Part shown: piece after piece, positions 15,108 to 22,198 of the stretch
Layout of the letters: each line of letters opens with the position of its first letter
How positions within the stretch are numbered: the stretch's first letter is position 1
DNA from: JBOHRE01 sp050732635
Lineage (GTDB): Bacteria; Gemmatimonadota; Gemmatimonadetes; Longimicrobiales; RSA9
Reading direction: 5' to 3'
DNA: 40,822 bases
Assembly: GCA_050732635.1 (NCBI GenBank)
Contig: JBOHRE010000023.1
Coordinates: 1-40,822 of the forward strand
The notes under the pieces: generated by a model
Databases searched by the model: none
Seen by the model: the letters and a program-made list of their open reading frames with translations, nothing else
What the model was told of the DNA's origin: nothing
Position numbers and translations under genes: made by a program

Positions 15108-17213
15108 ATGGCGGTTCCGTACCGCGAAGTGCTCGTGCCGGTCGACAACTCCGCGGAGTCGGATCACGCGGTCGACCGGGCGATCGAGCTCTGCAGCCGG
15201 TCCGGCGGCCGGATCACGGGGACCCACGTGTACGCGGCCCGCCTCCACGACGTTCGTTTCCGCCAGCTCGAGATCGGCCTGCCCGCCCGCTTCCAGGCCG
15301 CCGAAGAAATCAAGCGCCAGCGCAAGATCCACGACAAGCTGATCGAGAAGGGGCTGCAGCTCATCTCGGACAGCTTTCTCGATCAGGTGCACCGCCGCTG
15401 CGAGGCGGCGGGTGTGGAGCTGGTGCGTCAGCTCCTCGAGGGCATCAACTACGAGGAGATCGCGAAGGAGGCGAATCGCGGCGCGGGTCGGCTACCGAGT
15501 CTGATCGGGTTCGACCCGAACATCGCCGGCAAGTACGATGGCGGCGCGCGGGTGCGCGGCGATGTCCGTCTGGGCGAGAACGGCCGGATCGTGGCGGAGG
15601 ACGAGGAGGACGAGGCGGCGAAGCTCGCGGGCAGCTCGGCCCGGCAGTACGACCTGGTGGCGATCGGCGCGCACGGCCTCGGCCGCCAGCCGTACAGCCA
15701 GCTCGGCAGCGTGGTGGCCCGAGCGGTACGGCAGATCGACAAGGATGTGCTGATCGTGCGGGATGACGCGCCGTTGGGCGGCGGCCGCTTCATGGTCTGC
15801 ATCGACGGCTCGGCGTACTCGTACAAGGCGATGCGCGTCGCGCTCGAGCTGGCGCGCGAGTTCGGGTCCAAGCTGTACGTCTGCAGCGCATTCGACGTCG
15901 AGTACCACCACGTCGTTTTCAACAACATCAAGGACGTGCTCTCGGTGCAGGCCTCGAAGGTCTTCAAGTTCGAGGAGCAGGAGGAGCTGCACAACAACAT
16001 CATCGACAAGGGGCTGCTCAAGCTCTGCCAGGCGAACCTGAAGCGGGCGCGGGTCATGGCGTCGCAGTACGCCGATGTCGAGGTCGAGACGCAGATTCTG
16101 ATCGGCAAGCCGTTCCAGGTCGTGATGCAATGGGCCGAGGAGGTCGAGCCGTCACTGCTGATCGCTGCACGTCACGGCTCACACCGGATCGACGGCACGG
16201 ACATCGGCTCGCAGGCGGACAACCTGCTGCGGCTGGCGCGTTCCAGCGTCCTGCTGATCGGCACGGTCGACGTGCGCGCGGACGAGATCCCATGGATCGA
16301 GGAGGACGGCCGGCAGGGGCTGGAATGGGCGCCGGAGGCGGAGGTCAGGATCCTGCGCGTGCCGCCCTTCGCGCTGGGCATTGCCCGCTCGGCCGTCGAG
16401 GAGTACGTGCTCGAGCACCACGGCCCGGGCAGCGTGTACGCCGCCGCGTTCGTGGATGGTCCGGGCAAGCTGGCCGACACTGGCGACAGCAACGGCAACG
16501 AGGCCGCGGTGGCGGCGGCCACGACGGTGATGCGCGAGCAATTGCCGATCGTGACCAACGAGCGGCTGGACGAGGCGATCGCGAAGCTGCTGCCGACGCA
16601 CATGCAGCTCATCATGGGCATCGGCACGGCCGAGGAGCTGGCGCTGGCGGAGAGCAAGGCCGAGGAGGCGATGAAGCGGACCGTCGTCCAGGGCCAGGAC
16701 GAAGATGCGGTGCCCGCCGAGCCACTGGTCGAATCGAAGTGTCCGTACACAGGGCACGTCTCCGCGCGGCCGCGCACGCCTGCCGACCCGGTGCTCTGGA
16801 CGCGCGAGGCGTTCGGCCGGCTGGGCCAGGTGCCGCTGATCGCGCGGCCGCTCGCGCGCAACACGGTCGAGAAGTTCGCCCGCACGCACGGCATGTGGCG
16901 GATCACGACCCAGGTCATGGATGAGAACAAGCAGGCGATGATCGAGGCGGACGAGTTCGACCTCGACACCATGCTGGTCATGTTCAAGGAGCTACAGACC
17001 AAGCAGCTCAAGGCGGCGGCTGAGGGTGTCGACGGGCTGACGCCGGAGATGCGCCGCTTCATCGCGGAGGCGAAGGCGGCCGGCGTCACGCGCTGCCCGA
17101 TCCGCGATGTCGAGGCGCAACTGGAGAAGTGCCCGGTCGACATCCGCACGGCGACGCCGGAGCAGGCGAAGCGTGCGGTCGAGGTCCTGATCGCCGAGGA
17201 GCCCGCGGAGTGA
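15108..17213 (+). CDS. Double universal-stress-protein with two PCP_red-like domains
   Basis: This is a 701-aa soluble protein. Two USP domains come first. Domain 1 starts EVLVPVDNSAESDHAV and ends with the ATP-binding pattern GAHGLGRQPYSQLGS (G-x2-G-x9-G-S, near 186). Domain 2 starts FMVCIDGSAYSYKAM near 225 and ends ARHGSHRIDGTDIGSQAD, with the same spacing. Both carry long helical inserts. A PCP_red-like segment follows near 404 (LEWAPEAEVRILRVPPFALG), then a Cys-containing linker (ESKCPYTGHV). A clearer PCP_red domain starts near 561 (LWTREAFGRLGQVPLIARPL, then ITTQVMDENKQAM). The C-terminus has two further Cys (TRCPIRD, EKCPVDI). Start 15108 is fixed by AGGAGG and the onset of the USP fold. 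It heads the bd-like oxidase operon. A nucleotide-sensing or scaffold role is inference. Confidence 0.85.
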   Translation: MAVPYREVLVPVDNSAESDHAVDRAIELCSRSGGRITGTHVYAARLHDVRFRQLEIGLPARFQAAEEIKRQRKIHDKLIEKGLQLISDSFLDQVHRRCEAAGVELVRQLLEGINYEEIAKEANRGAGRLPSLIGFDPNIAGKYDGGARVRGDVRLGENGRIVAEDEEDEAAKLAGSSARQYDLVAIGAHGLGRQPYSQLGSVVARAVRQIDKDVLIVRDDAPLGGGRFMVCIDGSAYSYKAMRVALELAREFGSKLYVCSAFDVEYHHVVFNNIKDVLSVQASKVFKFEEQEELHNNIIDKGLLKLCQANLKRARVMASQYADVEVETQILIGKPFQVVMQWAEEVEPSLLIAARHGSHRIDGTDIGSQADNLLRLARSSVLLIGTVDVRADEIPWIEEDGRQGLEWAPEAEVRILRVPPFALGIARSAVEEYVLEHHGPGSVYAAAFVDGPGKLADTGDSNGNEAAVAAATTVMREQLPIVTNERLDEAIAKLLPTHMQLIMGIGTAEELALAESKAEEAMKRTVVQGQDEDAVPAEPLVESKCPYTGHVSARPRTPADPVLWTREAFGRLGQVPLIARPLARNTVEKFARTHGMWRITTQVMDENKQAMIEADEFDLDTMLVMFKELQTKQLKAAAEGVDGLTPEMRRFIAEAKAAGVTRCPIRDVEAQLEKCPVDIRTATPEQAKRAVEVLIAEEPAE

Positions 17214-17362
17214 CCGAGCAGCTTTCGCCGATTGCGGTAGTCGTGCTTCTCGCCGCCATCGTGGCCTTCTGGGCGGTCGTGCTGATCATTGTGCAGGGCC
17301 ACCGGCGCCGCCGGCGCGGCGGTGACAGCGAGGAGCGGCGGGTGCCGCCATGGTCGGGCTGA
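17210..17362 (+). CDS. 50-aa single-helix membrane peptide
   Basis: A GTG start at 17210 overlaps the stop of the USP gene (GTGA). The peptide reads MTEQLSPIAVVVLLAAIVAF, continues through one membrane helix to VLIIVQG, and then has a very basic run (HRRRRRGG) and a polar tail. N-out/C-in topology is likely by the positive-inside rule. Its end overlaps the radical SAM start at 17350 by 13 bp. Small single-helix peptides are known companions of bd oxidases (CydX, CydH) and haem-copper oxidases; this could be an analogous subunit, but there is no sequence similarity to prove it. Confidence 0.55.
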   Translation: MTEQLSPIAVVVLLAAIVAFWAVVLIIVQGHRRRRRGGDSEERRVPPWSG

Positions 17363-18708
17363 ACGCGCTCGGCGTGCCTGCCGCGCAGACGCGTGCATCC
17401 TTCGACGCGACGCCGCGGCAGGACGCTGCGCGGCTGCCGCACGTCGTCGCGTGGAATCTCACCAAGCGCTGCAACCTGGCGTGCAGTCACTGTTACATCG
17501 CGGCGGGCAACTGGCAGGCAGCCGCGGGCGAGCTCAGCACGGCCGAGTGCCGCCGGATCACGGACGAGATCCTGGCAGTGAACCCCGCGCCGATGTTCGT
17601 GCTGAGCGGCGGCGAGCCGCTGCTACGTGAGGACCTCGAGCAGATCGCCGAGCACGCGAGCCAGAGCGGCGCGACCGTCGTCGTCGGCAGCAACGGCACG
17701 CGGCTGACGTCGGAGCGGATCGATTCACTGAAATCGGCCGGCGTGCGCGGCGTCGCGATCAGCATCGATTCGCTGGACGCCCGCTATCACGATCGTTTCC
17801 GCCACGGCCCCGGCGCGCTGACCGACACGCTGGCGGCCGTGGATCGGCTGCGCTCGCAGTCGCTCGACTTCGTGGTGCAGACGAGCGTGACGCGGGGCAA
17901 TCGGGCCGAGATCCCGCGCATCGCCGCGTGGGCCGCCGAGCGCGGCGCCGTGTCTTTCAACGTGTATTTTCTGATCGCGACCGGGCGCGGCGCGGCCATG
18001 CGCGGGCTGTCGCCGGCCGAGAACGACGAGGTTCTGCTCGAGCTCGTCGAGCTCGAGCGCGCGTATCGGGGACGCATGCTGGTCCGCTCGAAGTGCCAGC
18101 CGCAGATCATGCGGCATGTGTACCAGCGCGCGCCCGACTCGCCGCTGCTGAACTACGAGACCCGCTGCCCGTGCGGCGTGCAGTACTGTCGGATCACGCC
18201 GGAGGGCAAGCTCACGCCCTGCCCGTACATGCCGCTGGTCGCGGGCGACCTGCGCGAGCAGCGGTTCGACGAGGTCTGGTGGGGCTCGCCGCTGTTCCGC
18301 TCGCTGCGCGAGCCGACGCTGGGCGGCAAATGTGGCCGCTGCGAGTTCGGCGGCGTGTGCGGCGGCTGCCGGGCGCGGGCGTACGCCGAGAGCGGCGATC
18401 CGCTCGCCGAGGATGCATCCTGCGCGTATACGCCCAGCGGGACCGCTGCGCGCGTCGAGCCGCCGCGGCAGGAGACGTACGGGACAGCGGCCGAGCCGGC
18501 GCTGGAGTGGGAGCCCGAGGCGCGGGCGCGGCTGCAGCGCATCCCGAGCTTCGTGCGCGGGGTCGTCACGGCCCGGGTGGAGGCATTCGCGCGGGCGCGC
18601 GGGCGCGCGCGCGTGACTCTGGCGACGCTGGACGAGGTGCGCAGCAGCCTGCCGGTCGATTTCTCGAAGCGGAAGCCGTTTTTCATGCGGCAGGCCGGCG
18701 ATGAATAG
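17350..18708 (+). CDS. NirJ/AhbD-like radical SAM-SPASM protein with C-terminal PCP_red
   Basis: This 452-aa protein has a radical SAM core with the cluster motif KRCNLACSHCYI (Cys 41, 45, 48), the SAM-binding GGEP in VLSGGEPLL, and the downstream strands GSNGTRLT and GVAISIDSLDARYHDRFRHG. The C-terminal half has the auxiliary-cluster Cys set of SPASM proteins: RCPCGVQYCRITPEGKLTPC, then GKCGRCEFGGVCGGCRARAY and EDASCAYTP. The GGCRARAYAESGDPLAEDASC segment is typical of the haem d1/haem b enzymes NirJ and AhbD and their relatives. From about residue 385 a PCP_red domain is appended (LEWEPEARARLQRIPSFVRG), which those enzymes lack. It overlaps the bd-like oxidase gene by 8 bp. Tetrapyrrole or peptide modification for that oxidase is the obvious hypothesis. 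Confidence 0.88.
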   Translation: MVGLNALGVPAAQTRASFDATPRQDAARLPHVVAWNLTKRCNLACSHCYIAAGNWQAAAGELSTAECRRITDEILAVNPAPMFVLSGGEPLLREDLEQIAEHASQSGATVVVGSNGTRLTSERIDSLKSAGVRGVAISIDSLDARYHDRFRHGPGALTDTLAAVDRLRSQSLDFVVQTSVTRGNRAEIPRIAAWAAERGAVSFNVYFLIATGRGAAMRGLSPAENDEVLLELVELERAYRGRMLVRSKCQPQIMRHVYQRAPDSPLLNYETRCPCGVQYCRITPEGKLTPCPYMPLVAGDLREQRFDEVWWGSPLFRSLREPTLGGKCGRCEFGGVCGGCRARAYAESGDPLAEDASCAYTPSGTAARVEPPRQETYGTAAEPALEWEPEARARLQRIPSFVRGVVTARVEAFARARGRARVTLATLDEVRSSLPVDFSKRKPFFMRQAGDE

Positions 18709-20590
18709 CCTGCGTTCGAGGCTGGGGCTGGGGCTAGGGAACGTCGCCGGGCCAGCGCAGCCGCGCTCTGGACGGAAGCTGGCTCCCCCAGCCCTAGCCC
18801 TAGCCCCAGCCCTAGCCCTGCTTTTCCTCGTCGAGCCCGGCTGGGCGCAGGAAGCCGCGACCGCAGTGCAGGAGACGCCGCGGGAGTACGGCAATTTCCC
18901 GTATGTCGGCGCGCGCGTCGCGGTCTGGGTCGCGGCGCAGGTGCACCTCATGTTCGCGGCGTTCGTGCTGGGCGTGCCGATGTTCGCGGTGGTCACCGAG
19001 GCGATCGGTATCTTCGGCAAGGACGAGCGCTACGACCGGCTGTCGAAGGAGTTCACGCGGCTGCTGCTGATCGCTTACAGCGCGACGGCGATCTGGGGTG
19101 CCGTGCTGGTCTTCTTCCTGACCACGCTGTATCCGCGCTTCTGGTCGCACCTGGCGGAGATCTTCGAAGTCTCGATGTGGATCTACGTGGGCCTGTTCTT
19201 CTTCGAGTCGTTCACGCTCTACCTCTACTACTACGGCTGGGAACGCTGGAAGTACGGCCGGGCCAAGCTCGGTCACTGGGGCCTGGGCCTGCTGCTCAAT
19301 GTCTTCGGCACGGCCGTCATGTTCATCGCGGATGGCTGGCTCAGCTACATGATGAGCCCGCCGGAGGGCGTGACGGCCGCGACACCCGCAAGCACGATCG
19401 ACACCTGGGTCGCGCTGACCAACATGACGTGGATGCCGATCAACATCCACCGGATGATCGCCAATGTCGTGTTCGGCGGCGCGATCGTCGGACTGTACGC
19501 CGCGTTCCGCTTCCTGAGCGCGCGGACCGACGAGGAACGCGCGCACTACGACTGGATGGGCTATGTCGGCAACTTCATCGCGATCGGCGCGCTGATCGTG
19601 CTGCCCTTCGCCGGCTACTACCTCGGCCGCGAGATCTACGAGTACAACCAGAACATGGGCATCACGATGATGGGCGGCTTCATGAGCTGGCTGTGGATCG
19701 TGCAGGCCGTGCTGATCGGCGCGCTGTTCCTCACGGGCAACTACTATCTGTGGGTCGGCATGGGTCGCATCCCCGGTGCCGAGCGCTTCACGCCGTACAC
19801 GAAATGGATGCTGCTGGTACTGGTGCTGGGCGTGATCGTCTGGGCGACGCCGCACACGATGATCGCGGACCGCGACGAGCTCGCGGCCATGGGCGGCTCG
19901 CACCACCCGTTCCTGGGTGTGCTGGGCGTGATGAGCGCGAAGAACACGGCCGTGAACCTGATGATCCTGACCACGTTCCTGTCCTTCCTGCTGTATCGGC
20001 GGGCGAACCGGCGGCCGGTCGTGCCGTGGCAGGGGACGGGTACGCTGGTGCAGGGCGCGATGTTCGTGATCGCGGCTGCCGTCGTGCTGTTCTACGGCGT
20101 GTACGGCTACTTCGTGTCGGCGATCGTGCGGATCGGCTTCAGCGTCTACCAGGTGCTGGCGGTGCTGGCGTGCATGGCCGTCGTGCTGGGGATCGATCTC
20201 GTAATGCTACGGCGCTCGGAGTCGCGCGGCGAGATCCGCTGGGGTCAGATGCCCGCGCGCTCGCAGTACGCGCTCGTCGTGCTGGCCGTCACCTTCACCT
20301 GGCTGATGGGCCTGATGGGCTTCGCGCGCAGCGGCATCCGGCAGCACTGGCACGTCTGGGAGGTGATGCGCGACACGAGCGAGTGGGCCGTGACGCCGGC
20401 GCTCGGCTACGCCGCGCAGGTGATCACCGGCTGTGTGTTGATCTTCCTCGGCCTGATCGCGTTCATCTTCTGGCTGGGCGGGCTGGTCGAGAAGCCGGCG
20501 CTGGTGCCGGCGCGGGCGGAGGCGCCGATCGCGGCTCCCGGGCGCGCAACCGATGCCGCGCTCGCACCCGCACCGGCCCGCGGGAGCTGA
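18701..20590 (+). CDS. Cytochrome bd-like oxidase subunit I (CydA superfamily)
   Basis: This 629-aa integral membrane protein has roughly 14 helices. An unusual N-terminal export segment (ALALAPALALLFLVEPGWAQ) is partly encoded by hexamer repeats. CydA landmarks are His 82 in AAQVHLMFAAFVLG (high-spin haem ligand position), the acidic FFFESFTLYLYYYGWERW (Glu 169, corresponding to the proton-path Glu of CydA) and His 250 in MPINIHRMIANVVFGG (haem b558 ligand position). The GRQPW quinol-site motif of true CydA is absent and no CydB gene follows; membrane c-type cytochromes follow instead. It resembles the bd-like oxidases described from Nitrospira and relatives. Electrons probably come from cytochrome c rather than quinol. 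Whether it reduces O2 is unproven. Confidence 0.85.
   Translation: MNSLRSRLGLGLGNVAGPAQPRSGRKLAPPALALAPALALLFLVEPGWAQEAATAVQETPREYGNFPYVGARVAVWVAAQVHLMFAAFVLGVPMFAVVTEAIGIFGKDERYDRLSKEFTRLLLIAYSATAIWGAVLVFFLTTLYPRFWSHLAEIFEVSMWIYVGLFFFESFTLYLYYYGWERWKYGRAKLGHWGLGLLLNVFGTAVMFIADGWLSYMMSPPEGVTAATPASTIDTWVALTNMTWMPINIHRMIANVVFGGAIVGLYAAFRFLSARTDEERAHYDWMGYVGNFIAIGALIVLPFAGYYLGREIYEYNQNMGITMMGGFMSWLWIVQAVLIGALFLTGNYYLWVGMGRIPGAERFTPYTKWMLLVLVLGVIVWATPHTMIADRDELAAMGGSHHPFLGVLGVMSAKNTAVNLMILTTFLSFLLYRRANRRPVVPWQGTGTLVQGAMFVIAAAVVLFYGVYGYFVSAIVRIGFSVYQVLAVLACMAVVLGIDLVMLRRSESRGEIRWGQMPARSQYALVVLAVTFTWLMGLMGFARSGIRQHWHVWEVMRDTSEWAVTPALGYAAQVITGCVLIFLGLIAFIFWLGGLVEKPALVPARAEAPIAAPGRATDAALAPAPARGS
18720..18818 (+). 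repeat. Inverted pair of GGGGCT/TAGCCC hexamer arrays
   Basis: A G-rich array at 18720-18739 (GGCTGGGGCTGGGGCTAGGG) faces a C-rich array at 18789-18818 (CAGCCC, TAGCCC, TAGCCC, CAGCCC, TAGCCC). The arms can pair over at least 14 bp across a loop of about 45-50 nt. Both lie within the first 40 codons of the bd-like gene and encode the LGLGLG and ALALAPALAL runs of its N-terminus. The G-rich arm could alternatively form a G-quadruplex. Confidence 0.8.
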
Positions 20591-20594
20591 GCGC

Positions 20595-21395
20595 ATGCTG
20601 GTGACGTACGCGAAGCTCGTCGCCGTGGTGTTGGGCACGGTCGGGCTCTACACCGTGATCGCGAACGCGATTCCGCAGCTCGAGTCGGAGGTGCCGCAGG
20701 AGCTCGTGTTGACCGGCGCCTTTTCCGCCGACGAGCTGGTGGCGGCCGGCGAGCAGCTCTACGACGGCGCCGGCGGCTGCACCGTCTGCCACGGTCTGGG
20801 CACGCGCGCGCCGAACCTGCTCACCGATGAGGGTGGCACCGGCCTGATCGGCGCGCGCTGCGCCACGCGTGTGCCGGGCCAGAGCTGCAAGGAATACCTC
20901 TACGAGTCGCTGGTCGCGCCGAACGACCACGTCATCGAAGGCTATGAACCGATCATGCCCGACATGAGCCGCACTCTGTCGCCGACCCAGATCTGGGCAC
21001 TGGTCGCGTTCCTGCAGAGCCAGGGTGGCACGGTCGACGTGACGCAGGTCGACATCGGCGAGGCGGCCGAGGCGACGGGCTCGGCGGCGAGCCCGGCCGC
21101 GGCGACCGCGGCCGCGTCGCCCGTGACGGCGACCGAGCCCATGGACATCCTGCGCGGCTTCCAGTGCACGGTGTGCCACCAGATCGCGGGCGAGGGCGGT
21201 GCGCTCGGACCGCCACTGGATGACATCGGCAGCCGCATGGATGCCGCCGCCCTCCGCCACTCGATCCTGTTCCCGAACGCCGACACTGCGGCTGGCTACG
21301 AGGCGCTGGCTGGTACGATGCCGCCGAATTTTGGCGAGCAGATGAGCGCGGCGCAGCTCGAGGCGCTCGTCGAATACCTGGCGGGCCGGCAATGA
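20595..21395 (+). CDS. Membrane-anchored dihaem cytochrome c
   Basis: This 266-aa protein has one N-terminal membrane helix (YAKLVAVVLGTVGLYTVIAN), which serves as an uncleaved anchor. Two cytochrome c domains follow: CTVCH near residue 62, with its own PIMPDM distal-Met region, and CTVCH near 191, with GTMPPNFGE as distal Met. They are joined by an Ala/Thr-rich linker (SAASPAAATAAASPVTAT). An extra Cys pair (GARCATRVPGQSCKEY) in domain 1 may form a disulfide. The start at 20595 is 4 bp after the bd-like stop; its stop overlaps the next ATG. It most likely delivers electrons to the bd-like subunit. Confidence 0.92.
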   Translation: MLVTYAKLVAVVLGTVGLYTVIANAIPQLESEVPQELVLTGAFSADELVAAGEQLYDGAGGCTVCHGLGTRAPNLLTDEGGTGLIGARCATRVPGQSCKEYLYESLVAPNDHVIEGYEPIMPDMSRTLSPTQIWALVAFLQSQGGTVDVTQVDIGEAAEATGSAASPAAATAAASPVTATEPMDILRGFQCTVCHQIAGEGGALGPPLDDIGSRMDAAALRHSILFPNADTAAGYEALAGTMPPNFGEQMSAAQLEALVEYLAGRQ

Positions 21396-22198
21396 AGCGA
21401 GCGGATCTCAGGCACCCGTTCACGCAGGCGATCCTGATCCTGCTGATCGCCTACCTCGCCTTCGAGTTCGGCATCGCCTACCTGCCGCCGTTGTTGGGCG
21501 CCGCAAGCGCCCCCGTGCCGGACAGCGTCCTGCTGCAGTACATGCTGACCGTCCTGGTCGGCGTGCTCATCTGGGTCAGCGACAACGAGACGCGCTGGAG
21601 CGAGTTCAAGCGGCCGATCGAGCGGACGCTCGTCGAGCCCGGCCTCAAACCGCTGCGGATCGCACTGCTCGTCCTCGTGCCGTTGCTCGTCGGCGCGGCG
21701 ACGTTCATGCAGGTGCGGCCGAGCGTTGCCGCACCCGCCTCGCTGCGTTCGATCCACCCTGCTCCGCCCACGACCATCGATTTCCGTGGCGAGCAGATGA
21801 CCTTGACCGGGCTCGAGAACCCGCTGCGCCACGCCGGCTCGCTGGCCCAGCACTACGCGACCGGCCGCCGTGTCTACTACCAGAACTGCCTGCCCTGCCA
21901 CGGCGACGCGCTGGATGGAGCGGGTCATTTCGCGCACGGCTTCAACCCCGCACCGCTCGACTTCAGCGATGTCGGCACGATCGCGCAGCTCTCGGAGAGC
22001 TTCGTCTTCTGGCGCATCGCCAAGGGTGGCCCCGGCCTGCCGCGCGAGGGCGCACCGTGGCATTCGGCGATGCCTGCATGGGAGGATTTCCTCACCGAAG
22101 AGGAAGTCTGGGCCGTGATCATCTTCATGTACGAGCAGACGGGCCATCAGCCGCGCGGTTGGGAGGTGGTCACGCAGTCGGCCGGGGGGGAGCATTGA
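21392..22198 (+). CDS. Membrane monohaem cytochrome c
   Basis: This 268-aa protein has two or three N-terminal helices (FTQAILILLIAYLAFEFGIA; LLQYMLTVLVGVLIWV; LRIALLVLVPLLVGAATFM) preceding a periplasmic class I cytochrome c domain with CLPCHG (Cys near 166) and a probable distal Met in SAMPAWEDF. The domain TGRRVYYQNCLPCHGDALDG resembles the cytochrome subunits of bd-like and alternative complex systems. It overlaps the preceding gene by 4 bp (ATGA) and the next by 4 bp (TTGA), so these three cytochromes and the oxidase are probably made in fixed ratio as one complex. Confidence 0.9.
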   Translation: MKRADLRHPFTQAILILLIAYLAFEFGIAYLPPLLGAASAPVPDSVLLQYMLTVLVGVLIWVSDNETRWSEFKRPIERTLVEPGLKPLRIALLVLVPLLVGAATFMQVRPSVAAPASLRSIHPAPPTTIDFRGEQMTLTGLENPLRHAGSLAQHYATGRRVYYQNCLPCHGDALDGAGHFAHGFNPAPLDFSDVGTIAQLSESFVFWRIAKGGPGLPREGAPWHSAMPAWEDFLTEEEVWAVIIFMYEQTGHQPRGWEVVTQSAGGEH

